From Myxococcales bacterium (GTDB lineage Bacteria; Myxococcota_A; Polyangia; Polyangiales; Polyangiaceae), in assembly GCA_013298325.1 (NCBI GenBank), contig JAAFHJ010000309.1:1-6174 (forward strand): a DNA stretch of 6,174 nucleotides, read 5' to 3'. Position numbers and translations under genes: made by a program. The notes under the pieces were generated by a model that worked only from the letters and a program-made list of their open reading frames with translations, searched no databases and was not told where the DNA came from. This document shows, in pieces, positions 1 through 6,174 of this stretch; position 1 is the stretch's first letter, and each line of letters begins with the position of its first letter.

Positions 1-928
1 GGAGTACGTCGCAGAGTCCGCTCCTGAGCGTGATGACCTGAGGATCATTCGGCTCGACGTAGTAAGCCCCTCGCGGGATGTCCCGCTGTCCTGCGGCAGG
101 AGCGGAACCTCGATTGAGGGCGACGAAGCAATCGGCCCCTTTGCACATCGATTTTTGCGCGCTCGCGCCCGCCGGTGGGCGCCTTCGCTGCACCGCAAGG
201 TTTACGCGGTCAAGATCAACACCTTGGGGGAGACGAATCGAACATTTCTTCGTGTCATCGAAACTCGAGGCGACGCCGTCGCCCAGGAATATCCGGTGGC
301 CCTCAAAGCATGTCTGAAAGTCGAAGCACTTGTTCTCACCAAATACGAGACTGTCGCTGTACTTTTGGAGGGTTTTGACATCAACGACTTGGGGAACGCA
401 TTCACCGTAGACGCTGGTTTCCCCTTCTGGGCACAGCGCGCCTTTGATGGCGAGCGGGTTCCCGAGCTTGCCACCGGCCGGCGTTAGAACAGCGCCGACC
501 GACGTCGGGCTCGCCTCCGAGAGACTCCCGCTCCCAGAACCCCAGTCGAGGTACGAGAGATCGACGGGCAAGAGAGCAAAGTCGGTCTCGGGGAGCGTTG
601 TCGTGATCGAGCGGAGTACTTGCGCCTTATCTTCTTTGTAGGCGACGACCCGAATTGTAACGCTGGCAAGATTGTAGCTATCGCCGCGCGCCACCGTGAT
701 GGTCGATGGAAAGCGAATATTGTCCCCTTCAATGACGCCGTAGATCGACTGTAGAACGCTCCCGGTGCTGGTGTCGGTCACGTCCAGGGAAACGCTCGTC
801 ACGTCGTCCGGCAGGGCCATATCGGTCTGAAGGGCCACGATAATGCCGCTCGCCGGGTCTTTGGCACAGGCGGCCGTCGCAAGAGCGATCGCGAACGGGA
901 GGGCGATCAGGGCGCGGAAACGGGACAT
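1..928 (-). CDS. Cysteine-rich secreted lipoprotein, partial (3' end outside window)
   Basis: This frame is open from an ATG at 928-926 to the window edge, giving 309 residues with no stop. The start is well supported: GGAGG at 938-934 sits 5 bases upstream. Residues 1-20 form a lipoprotein signal peptide (basic MSRFR, then a hydrophobic stretch) ending in a lipobox-like ATAAC with Cys21 as the lipidated residue; Thr at -3 is not the usual Leu. Residues 24-140 look beta-rich with many Thr, Ser, Val and Asp, like an extracellular beta-sandwich domain. A Gly/Ser-rich linker follows (about 130-140). The C-terminal half carries eight more cysteines (166, 177, 201, 207, 229, 262, 267, 306), an even number that would suit disulfides in an exported protein. 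I do not recognise a named family; no catalytic motif is visible. Lipoproteins of this style are frequent in Myxococcota. It has its own upstream region and is separated from the efflux operon by a hairpin, so it is probably a separate unit. Confidence 0.85.
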   Translation of the reverse strand, partial: MSRFRALIALPFAIALATAACAKDPASGIIVALQTDMALPDDVTSVSLDVTDTSTGSVLQSIYGVIEGDNIRFPSTITVARGDSYNLASVTIRVVAYKEDKAQVLRSITTTLPETDFALLPVDLSYLDWGSGSGSLSEASPTSVGAVLTPAGGKLGNPLAIKGALCPEGETSVYGECVPQVVDVKTLQKYSDSLVFGENKCFDFQTCFEGHRIFLGDGVASSFDDTKKCSIRLPQGVDLDRVNLAVQRRRPPAGASAQKSMCKGADCFVALNRGSAPAAGQRDIPRGAYYVEPNDPQVITLRSGLCDVL

Positions 929-933
929 AGAAG

Positions 934-938
934 CCTCC
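934..938 (-). promoter_or_regulatory. Ribosome binding site of the lipoprotein gene
   Basis: The minus strand reads GGAGG followed by CTTCT and then ATG. The 5-base spacing is ideal and fixes the start of the lipoprotein gene at 928, which in turn gives a full signal peptide. Confidence 0.75.
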
Positions 939-998
939 GGACAGGGGAAGAATCGCGCGGAGCGGTGGAACTTCTTAAGGAACTCCGGCGAAGCCCCT

Positions 999-1028
999 TA
1001 GTGTGACCGGAAGCGCGGCACCGGTAAA
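999..1028 (-). promoter_or_regulatory. Weak candidate promoter for the lipoprotein gene
   Basis: On the minus strand TTTACC (1028-1023) resembles a -35 box (4 of 6) and CACACT (1005-1000) is a poor -10 box (3 of 6) at a 17-base spacing, about 70 bases before the start codon. It lies between the operon hairpin and the lipoprotein gene, where a promoter is expected. The match is weak and GC-rich organisms often have divergent promoters, so this is only a pointer. Confidence 0.2.
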
Positions 1029-1047
1029 GGGGGAACCCCGAAAACGG

Positions 1048-1073
1048 AGAAGGGGGCTGTGGGGCCCCCTTCT
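1048..1073 (-). terminator. GC-rich hairpin, probable terminator of the emrAB operon
   Basis: AGAAGGGGGC (1048-1057) and GCCCCCTTCT (1064-1073) are perfect 10-bp inverted arms around a 6-base loop. The hairpin begins 9 bases beyond the stop codon of the permease gene. On the minus strand it is followed by CCGTTTTCGG, so there is only a short T run and the U-tract is weak. Position and stem strength suggest transcription termination or 3'-end protection of the transporter message, and separation from the downstream lipoprotein gene. Confidence 0.6.
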
Positions 1074-1082
1074 GCACGCCCG

Positions 1083-2630
1083 TCAATGAGCCGCCGACGT
1101 GTCGACCGGCCCCTTCGGCTTTTCGAGCATCAAGAGCAAGAGAAGACCGAGAGCAACCGACGCAGCCACAATCTCGAAGCAGCCCGAAAACGATTTCACC
1201 ATCGCCTGGGTGACAACCTTCCCCTTCAGCGCCATCTCCGGAACGAGATCCCGCTGAAACGTCTGCGAACCGAGCGTGCCACGAATCGTACGATACTGAT
1301 CCATCGCGACGGGATTGTACGGATTGATTTGCTCGGATAGGTAGCTCGAGTTTCGCTTGATACCGTCGGTAACGAACATCCCCATTAGGGCCGTTCCGAT
1401 CGATCCACCAAGCTCACGAGTTAGGTTAAAGAGACCGGTCGCGTTCCCACGTTTTTCCGCCGGCACTCCCGAGAGCGCCGCCACCGTCACGGGAATAAAG
1501 ATGAATCCAAGCCCTGCACTTCGCACAAAGTTTGGGCGGACAAGGTCCCAGAAACCGGCCGCGGGAGTGAGCTTCGATGCCAGAAATTGACTTCCAGCTA
1601 CGACGAAGATTCCGAGCGCCAAGAGTGCCCGAGGATCAAAGCGACTTCCAAAGCGCCCAATGAGCGGCATCAAGAGAACGGATACCGCGCCCGCGACAAG
1701 AAAGATCTTGCCTGTATCGAGCGCTGTATACTTCATCACAGATCCAGCAAACAAAGAGAACAGATAGCTACCTGAAAAGAGCGCGAATCCGGTTAAGAAG
1801 TTTAGCCCGGTGCCTGCTGCGTAGCTTCGAACAAGAAAGATCCGCAGGTCTACGACAGGGTTTTCGGTCTCGAGCTCGTGAACAACAAACGTGATGAGTG
1901 CGATCGTTCCAACGACGGCCGCGATCGCAATTTCCTTGCTCTCGAGCCAACCTTCCCGATTCCCCTCCTCGAGAACGTACTGAATCGACGGCATCGCGAC
2001 GGCAAGCAACGCGATGCCAAAGCGGTCGACCGGTGCGTTTTTTGGCGGCTCAAAGCCGGGCTGCTCGACGAATCGAAAGATGAGGAAAATTGCGAGAGCG
2101 CCGATCGGTACGTTGACCAAGAAAATCCAATGCCAGTCGAACCACTCGATGAGATAACCGCCAATCGTCGGCCCAAGAAGGGGCCCCGTAATCGCCGCAA
2201 GGCCAAAGAGGCCCCCGGCCATTCCGTGTTCTTTGGCGGGGTATCGCGCAAAGAGAATCGTCTGCGCCGTCGGAATGATTGCCCCACCTCCCAATCCCTG
2301 GAGGATGCGAAAGATGACCAGCGATGGAAGATTCCAAGCGGTCCCACATAGGGCAGAGGCGATGGTAAAAAGAGCGACACTTGCGGCAAAGTATTTCTTA
2401 TAGCCGAAGCGCTTTTGAAACCAGCCTGTCATCGGAATAATGACGATATTCGCCATCATGTAGCCGGTCGAGACCCAGCCAATCTGGTCGATAGGTGTGC
2501 CGAAACTTGCACGAATATCCGAGAGGGCAACGTTCACAATCGTGATGTCGATCATCGCCATCAAGGCGGTGACCATGACGACCGCGGTAATACCCGCCTT
2601 CGATCCCGTAACTTCTGTCTGCTGGCTCAT
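1083..2630 (-). CDS. emrB: DHA2-family (EmrB/QacA-type) drug:proton antiporter, MFS permease
   Basis: Complete 515-residue inner-membrane protein, almost the length of E. coli EmrB (512). It is expected to export hydrophobic drugs or metabolites in exchange for protons, with an EmrA adaptor. Family signs seen: helix 1 with the DHA2-type motif D28-ITIVNVAL (about 28-36); motif A after helix 2, GWFQKRFGYKK (69-79); motif B in helix 4, RILQGLGGG (108-116), with the conserved Arg108; motif C in helix 5, GPLLGPTIGG (149-158), typical of antiporters; and FNLTRELGGSIGT (401-413) in the second half. Hydrophobic stretches fit 14 membrane helices, with the usual large periplasmic loop near the C-terminus (about 422-480) before the last helix (about 483-502). 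TTGGAG (2643-2638) lies 7 bases before the ATG. It follows the adaptor gene by 49 bases on the same strand and is followed by a hairpin, so it is the last gene of a two-gene operon. Substrate cannot be told from sequence; the emrB symbol is a family-level assignment. Confidence 0.93.
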   Translation of the reverse strand: MSQQTEVTGSKAGITAVVMVTALMAMIDITIVNVALSDIRASFGTPIDQIGWVSTGYMMANIVIIPMTGWFQKRFGYKKYFAASVALFTIASALCGTAWNLPSLVIFRILQGLGGGAIIPTAQTILFARYPAKEHGMAGGLFGLAAITGPLLGPTIGGYLIEWFDWHWIFLVNVPIGALAIFLIFRFVEQPGFEPPKNAPVDRFGIALLAVAMPSIQYVLEEGNREGWLESKEIAIAAVVGTIALITFVVHELETENPVVDLRIFLVRSYAAGTGLNFLTGFALFSGSYLFSLFAGSVMKYTALDTGKIFLVAGAVSVLLMPLIGRFGSRFDPRALLALGIFVVAGSQFLASKLTPAAGFWDLVRPNFVRSAGLGFIFIPVTVAALSGVPAEKRGNATGLFNLTRELGGSIGTALMGMFVTDGIKRNSSYLSEQINPYNPVAMDQYRTIRGTLGSQTFQRDLVPEMALKGKVVTQAMVKSFSGCFEIVAASVALGLLLLLMLEKPKGPVDTSAAH

Positions 2631-2637
2631 CGAAGGG

Positions 2638-2643
2638 CTCCAA
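2638..2643 (-). promoter_or_regulatory. Ribosome binding site of emrB
   Basis: TTGGAG on the minus strand, 7 bases from the ATG at 2630. The 49-base gap between the adaptor stop and this ATG holds no other signal that I can see, consistent with one shared transcript. Confidence 0.6.
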
Positions 2644-2679
2644 GAACTGCCGTGCGTTGCGCATCACTCGGGCCTAGAA

Positions 2680-3900
2680 TCACCTCGTACGGACCACTGC
2701 TTTCACGCTCATTCCCGGGCGCAGCGTAGCTCCGACGTCTCCATCGAACCGGATGAGCACGGGGACACGCTGAACGACTTTTGTGAAATTTCCCGAGGCA
2801 TTGTCCGGCGGCAAGAGCGAGAACCGCGATCCGGTCCCTGCCGCAAGGCTCTCCACATGCGCCGAGAAGGAGCGGCCTGGGAACGCGTCAACAACGACTT
2901 CGACGGTCTGGCCCTCATGCATCTCCGCGATTTGGTCCTCTTTGTAATTTGCGACGACCCAAACGTCGTTGGTCGGCACGATTGCAAAGAGCGGGCGGTC
3001 CGGCGAAACAAGTTGGCCGACTTCTACGTTTCGACGGGCAATGGCCCCATCGGAGGGGGCAACGACCTTCGTATAGCTGAGATTCAGCTCCGCCTGATCG
3101 AGTGCCGCTTGTGCCTGCTCCACGCGCGCCGTTGCCAATTCGACCTGCGCTTTCGCCGCTTCAACCTGCTCAGGCCCGGCATTGGCAGCCAAAAGCCGAC
3201 CGCGTGCACTCTCCACCGTTCCTGCCGAGTTTGAGACATTTGCTTGCGCGGCAATTAGCCGTGAACGTGCCTGCGTCAATGAGGCTTCTGCCTGTTCTTG
3301 TGCGGCACTCTTTGCATCATAGTCGGCTTTTGAGACCGCCCCCTGAGCAAAGAGCTTGTCGCTGCGCTCGAACTCGGAACGCGCGAGCTTCGCGCGGGCC
3401 TCCGCGGCGAGAATGTCGGCCTTCGCCTGCTCAATGCTTGCAAGTGTCGTCCCTGCAACGGCCGATGCTTGCGCAACCCCGCCTTTTGCGACGGAAAGAT
3501 TCGACGCGACGGAGGCCTCGGTCACGTTGCTTTGCGTCTGCGCAGCCCGCAGGCTTGCCTTTGCGGCGGCGAGGTCGGCTTTCGCGGCGCGGAGGCGGAC
3601 TTGGTAGTCCCGGTCGTCGAGTTCCACAAGAACATCACCTGCTTTGACGACCTGATTGTCCTTCACGAGCACGTTCTTGACTGGCGCGACCACGCGCGGC
3701 GCGACGCTCGCAACACGCCCTTCCACGAAGGCATCGTCGGTCGTCTCCTTCCCACGACCAAGCGCCCAGACCGCCCCCCCTCCCACGATCGCGACCGCCG
3801 CAAGGGCGGGGAGGATTTTTTTCGCGCGCCCCTGCTTCGCGACGGGGGCGGCGGGTGCTTCGGAAGCGGGGGTAAGCGGCTGTTCTGCGACGGTGGCCAT
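2680..3900 (-). CDS. emrA: EmrA/HlyD-family periplasmic adaptor of an efflux pump
   Basis: Complete 406-residue membrane fusion protein (E. coli EmrA is 390). It should be anchored in the inner membrane and link the EmrB permease to an outer-membrane channel. Order of parts: Ala/Pro-rich cytoplasmic tail with a basic GRAKK patch (1-28); one membrane anchor (about 29-47); first lipoyl half-motif opening with TTDDAFVEG (53-61), the usual EmrA signature; a long Ala/Gln/Glu-rich coiled-coil hairpin (about 98-272); second lipoyl half-motif with APSDG (281-285) and VGQLVSP (294-300); then a beta-barrel region. The segment GTGSRFSLLPPDNASGNF (355-372) followed by QRVPV (377-381) is highly characteristic of EmrA proteins, and RPGM (394-397) near the end is also typical. 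The start at 3900 is chosen because it gives the normal N-terminus; the same frame stays open upstream to 4461, but that part lies antisense to the regulator gene. The start has no well-spaced ribosome binding site. First gene of the operon with emrB. Confidence 0.93.
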   Translation of the reverse strand: MATVAEQPLTPASEAPAAPVAKQGRAKKILPALAAVAIVGGGAVWALGRGKETTDDAFVEGRVASVAPRVVAPVKNVLVKDNQVVKAGDVLVELDDRDYQVRLRAAKADLAAAKASLRAAQTQSNVTEASVASNLSVAKGGVAQASAVAGTTLASIEQAKADILAAEARAKLARSEFERSDKLFAQGAVSKADYDAKSAAQEQAEASLTQARSRLIAAQANVSNSAGTVESARGRLLAANAGPEQVEAAKAQVELATARVEQAQAALDQAELNLSYTKVVAPSDGAIARRNVEVGQLVSPDRPLFAIVPTNDVWVVANYKEDQIAEMHEGQTVEVVVDAFPGRSFSAHVESLAAGTGSRFSLLPPDNASGNFTKVVQRVPVLIRFDGDVGATLRPGMSVKAVVRTR

Positions 3901-3930
3901 GCGCCCGGCTTTGCGCCTTCCGTGCCAACA

Positions 3931-3940
3931 CCTCCGGAGG
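3931..3940. repeat. Perfect 10-base palindrome CCTCCGGAGG upstream of emrA
   Basis: CCTCCGGAGG is self-complementary, so it shows a Shine-Dalgarno-like GGAGG on both strands. On the emrA strand its GGAGG lies roughly 30 bases before the ATG, too far for normal use. A weaker GGAAGG (3921-3916) lies 15 bases before the ATG. The palindrome may be chance in GC-rich DNA, a small operator, or a remnant of a different start. Confidence 0.3.
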
Positions 3941-3956
3941 CGGGATTGCAACTCTA

Positions 3957-3970
3957 GAATACCGATATTC
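3957..3970. promoter_or_regulatory. Candidate operator: AT-rich inverted repeat GAATA-CCGA-TATTC
   Basis: Perfect 5-base arms GAATA (3957-3961) and TATTC (3966-3970) around CCGA; the symmetry extends to TAGAATA / TATTC-C-TA if one unpaired base is allowed. It sits at the AT-rich centre of the divergent region, 57 bases from the emrA start and 41 bases from the regulator start, and overlaps the possible emrA -10 box. Helix-turn-helix proteins of XRE type usually bind short symmetric sites like this, so it is a natural candidate site for the adjacent regulator. A 5-base-arm repeat can arise by chance, and no second copy was noticed in the window. Confidence 0.35.
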
Positions 3971-4010
3971 CTAAACTTTCGAGCACGCGCGCAGGTCGAC
4001 CCGCGCGAGA

Positions 4011-6174
4011 ATGAGCGTGCCTGCCTTCGAATCGGTAGGAAATTCGGATGACACCCGGTTCCTTCCGGATGTATTCCGTCTGCTTCCAAAGCCGATGGAT
4101 GTTCTTCCGACGCCCCCCGACGAGCCGCAGTCGCCAGCAGCGATCCGCGCACTCCGTGGTGAACGAAGCCGCGCGCAGTTCGCACGCCTCGTCGGCGTAA
4201 CGCCGAATACCGTGTACCGCTGGGAACTTCCGGAAGGCGCGAAGGAGGCGCGACGCCCCCGCGCCGGGGATCGCGCCCAGCTGGCGCGCCTCGCGCAGGC
4301 GTCGGCGGAAGACGCGCTCCTCGAGCCGTCTGGCCGAGATCGCGATCGCTGGTCGGCAGAGGTGGCTCCCGAGCTTTCGGCGATGGAAGCTCGCATTTTA
4401 AGGCTCTTTTCCGCCGATCACGAAGGTGCCTACGCGGAGCTGCTCGGCGCGCTGGGGACACCTCTCGCTCGCGCCGAAGGGGCGCTTGCCTCGGCGGGGC
4501 TCAGCCTCCACGCAGCGCTCCGCCATTTCGATGGGGAGCGCGCGCTCGTCGCGCTGGCACCGGCTCTCCGGGTAGCGCTGGAGCCGGAGGCCCACCTCTC
4601 AAGTGGCGCCAGCATCGTGGGCGAGTGGACCTTCGGTGCCGCGGCTGTCCTGCATGCGCTCCCGCAGAAAAGACTTTTTGATCTCAGTAAGTTGCAGGAC
4701 TTTGCAGCCAACGCTGTGCGCGCAGCGGACGCACATGGCGGCTCCGTAGGTCGCCTCCTTGCCGCGTGCGCCTTGAATGCGGCGGCGGCGACGGTTGGTG
4801 ACGAAGCGTTGGCCGAGCGTGCGTTCCGACTGCTGCCGCGCGTGTCCCGCGGCGCGCTCCCCGAGCTCCTCTCCGCCCATCTCGATGAAATACATGCATT
4901 TCGCATGCTTCTCCGCGGCGAGATGACGGCGGCACGTTCCCATCTTGAAGCGGTCGCCGAGGCGGCCGAGCGCCTCCAATGTCGTCCCCTCGAAGCGCGT
5001 GCCCTCGGATGCCTCGCGGTACGGCATCTCGACGACCTCGCCGACCCCGAAACCGCCCTCGCGATCGCTGCGCGGTCTCGTCGGGCTGCAGAGCGCGGGC
5101 GTTTAGGTGGCGGAATTCACGATGCTTTTGCGACACGTGCGGAACTTGAGGCGTTGCTTCGTCGCGGCGCCGTCGACGACGCCGTCGCACGGCTCGGCAA
5201 TCTCGATCGTTCCACGGAGGAACTTGGGTTCCCCCCGTTCCCTGCCCTCACCGCGGTTGCACGTGTGCTCCTGTTTGCCGGTCGCTACGACGATCTGGAG
5301 AGTCGCGCGAGCGCGCTACGAGGCGGGGATGGTGAGGGCGCTTCAAATCCGCGAGCTGCGGAACTCCATTCAAGTTTCGATGCCATTGTTCCGATTGCCG
5401 ACGCCTACGCGACCTACTTCGAAGCGCTCGCCATCTACGGGCGCGGCGGGAGCTCCTCCCTGCTCCTTGCGACGTTCGCCGAGGCGGAGGCAAAGGCGGC
5501 TCGCTGGCGGCTTTTGCTAAGAGATGTGCTTGTTTATGGCACGGGCGCCCTCCTCGCGTGCGGGCGATTTGACGAGGGGGAGCAGTCGCTCCGACGGACG
5601 CAGCGCCTCCTCGACCGTCTCCCTTCGCCGTGGGCCATCGCCCATTCGCGGCGCCTGGAAGGGACGGTTTTGGCCGCTCGTGGCGACTGGACCTCAGCAA
5701 GAACACACATTGAAGCGGCGATTGCCGCCTTCGAAGTCGCGAGAGATTCCGTCGATGCGACGCTCGCGCGCTGGTTGTTCGCGGCACTCGCTGCGATGAA
5801 CGGCGAAGCGCTCACCGGCGACGCCTCCCTGGAAGCCCGTCGCGCCGCCTTTCTGCCGATGGGGCTCGTGCTCCCGGCGACCGTCGAAGCTGGCCTCACA
5901 CGCCAGCAGCGCCTTCACGATGCGCGCCTGCGCGGCGGCGACGGAAGTTCCCCCCAACTGCCGACGACCACACATCGCTTCACCGCGGCCCGCTTGGTCG
6001 TCCCCGTTTCCCGGCTCACGGTTCGTGGCGGGGACAGGCGCCTCATTGAGCGTGAACTCCTAGCGGTTCTTGGAGATTTGCTCGCGCCGCGCGTCTTCCG
6101 CATTGAAGAGATCGACTCCGCAGGAGCCGCGGTTGCTGGCCACGGAGCTGCTCTCCCCGCGCTCGCATCGTGGG
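4011..6174 (+). CDS. XRE-like helix-turn-helix regulator with long TPR-like helical region, partial (3' end outside window)
   Basis: The frame is open from ATG 4011 to the edge: 721 residues, C-terminus missing. Residues 1-42 are a Pro-rich leader. Residues 43-76 form an XRE-like DNA-binding domain: AAIRALRGERS, then RAQFARLVGVTPNTVYRWE with the usual helix-turn-helix spacing, ending in LPEG. Compared with typical XRE domains the first turn is about two or three residues short. RRPRAGDRAQLARLA (81-95) continues it. Residues about 120-630 are almost wholly helical and Ala/Leu/Arg-rich with TPR-like units, for example RGEMTAARSHLEAV (302-315), CGRFDEGEQSLRR (517-529) and ARGDWTSARTHIEAA (556-570). 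Such arrays usually bind proteins or small ligands, as in MalT- and LuxR-like regulators. Near residues 660-702 the pattern changes to mixed strand and helix (RLVVPVSRLTVRGG, then IEEIDSAG), probably the start of another domain. From memory of similar Myxococcota proteins this could be a GAF-like domain, possibly followed by a sigma-54 AAA+ domain, but none is visible here. An in-frame TAA at 3972 and no intervening start support ATG 4011; the ribosome binding site is weak. Divergent from emrAB, which it may control. Confidence 0.85.
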   Translation, partial: MSVPAFESVGNSDDTRFLPDVFRLLPKPMDVLPTPPDEPQSPAAIRALRGERSRAQFARLVGVTPNTVYRWELPEGAKEARRPRAGDRAQLARLAQASAEDALLEPSGRDRDRWSAEVAPELSAMEARILRLFSADHEGAYAELLGALGTPLARAEGALASAGLSLHAALRHFDGERALVALAPALRVALEPEAHLSSGASIVGEWTFGAAAVLHALPQKRLFDLSKLQDFAANAVRAADAHGGSVGRLLAACALNAAAATVGDEALAERAFRLLPRVSRGALPELLSAHLDEIHAFRMLLRGEMTAARSHLEAVAEAAERLQCRPLEARALGCLAVRHLDDLADPETALAIAARSRRAAERGRLGGGIHDAFATRAELEALLRRGAVDDAVARLGNLDRSTEELGFPPFPALTAVARVLLFAGRYDDLESRASALRGGDGEGASNPRAAELHSSFDAIVPIADAYATYFEALAIYGRGGSSSLLLATFAEAEAKAARWRLLLRDVLVYGTGALLACGRFDEGEQSLRRTQRLLDRLPSPWAIAHSRRLEGTVLAARGDWTSARTHIEAAIAAFEVARDSVDATLARWLFAALAAMNGEALTGDASLEARRAAFLPMGLVLPATVEAGLTRQQRLHDARLRGGDGSSPQLPTTTHRFTAARLVVPVSRLTVRGGDRRLIERELLAVLGDLLAPRVFRIEEIDSAGAAVAGHGAALPALASW

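Larger units (their letters stand above)
3901..4010. promoter_or_regulatory. Divergent intergenic region between emrA and the regulator gene
   Basis: These 110 bases separate two start codons pointing away from each other, so promoters for both the efflux operon and the regulator should lie here or just inside the genes. The middle (about 3945-3978) is clearly richer in A and T than its surroundings, as expected for a promoter. On the minus strand TATTCT (3961-3956) could serve as a -10 box for emrA, and TTGCAA (3946-3951) could be a -35 box on the plus strand, but neither has a convincing partner. An in-frame TAA at 3972-3974 limits the regulator's upstream extension, and no other start codon lies between it and the ATG at 4011. 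Confidence 0.6.

Noticed and set aside
155..487. Plus-strand open frame of 110 codons opposite the lipoprotein gene
   Set aside because: It has no ribosome binding site or family signature, whereas the opposite strand has a signal peptide, lipobox and well-placed GGAGG.
967..986. Direct repeat GGAACTTC / GGAACTCC 12 bases apart in the lipoprotein upstream region
   Set aside because: There are only two short imperfect copies with no matching copies elsewhere; too little to call an operator.
1029..1040. Small GGGG-AA-CCCC inverted repeat next to the operon hairpin
   Set aside because: A 2-base loop is sterically poor and the arms are too short; probably incidental.
1878..2351. Plus-strand open frame of 157 codons inside emrB
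   Set aside because: It is antisense to clear MFS helices, and its translation is highly charged with no recognisable motif; it is a shadow frame.
3901..4461. Upstream extension of the emrA frame, giving a 593-residue protein
   Set aside because: The extra 187 residues are Arg/Pro-rich, resemble no domain, and lie antisense to the regulator's HTH-coding part. Known EmrA proteins begin just before the membrane anchor, as the ATG at 3900 does.
4684..5787. Minus-strand Arg-rich open frames (for example 4684-5190 and 5248-5787)
   Set aside because: These low-complexity Arg/Ser/Pro translations are typical of the reverse frame of a GC-rich gene; the plus strand encodes one continuous helical protein here.
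1..6174. tRNA or rRNA genes, CRISPR array, insertion sequence, prophage or attachment sites
   Set aside because: No cloverleaf-like sequence, regularly spaced repeats, transposase or integrase motifs, or terminal repeats were seen on either strand by eye.

Overview
The window looks like a chromosomal segment from a GC-rich, Gram-negative bacterium. The best guess is a member of the Myxococcota (Polyangia-like), based on a cysteine-rich lipoprotein of a kind common there, very GC-rich codon use, and a helix-turn-helix plus long helical-repeat regulator with a 'YRWELPEG'-type recognition segment. This placement is inference from sequence style, not from a marker gene.

Layout from left to right: (1) 1-928, minus strand: the N-terminal 309 residues of a secreted lipoprotein with eight cysteines besides the lipidated one; its 3' end lies outside the window. 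(2) 929-1082: a short intergenic region holding the lipoprotein ribosome binding site, a weak possible promoter, and a strong 10-bp GC-rich hairpin just after the next gene that probably ends the transporter operon. (3) 1083-2630, minus strand: a complete DHA2-family (EmrB/QacA-type) 14-helix drug:proton antiporter. (4) 2680-3900, minus strand: a complete EmrA/HlyD-type periplasmic adaptor, 49 bp upstream of the permease and clearly in one operon with it. (5) 3901-4010: a 110-bp divergent intergenic region with an AT-rich palindrome. (6) 4011-6174, plus strand: a 721-residue N-terminal part of a transcription regulator with an XRE-like helix-turn-helix followed by a long TPR-like helical array; it runs off the right edge.

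Working picture: emrA and emrB form the inner-membrane and periplasmic parts of a tripartite pump that exports hydrophobic drugs or metabolites, using an outer-membrane channel encoded elsewhere. The divergent regulator may control this pump through the palindrome between them, but only the arrangement supports this. No RNA genes, CRISPR array, insertion sequence or phage genes were seen. The window is mostly ordinary; the regulator and its possible operator are the parts most worth following up.
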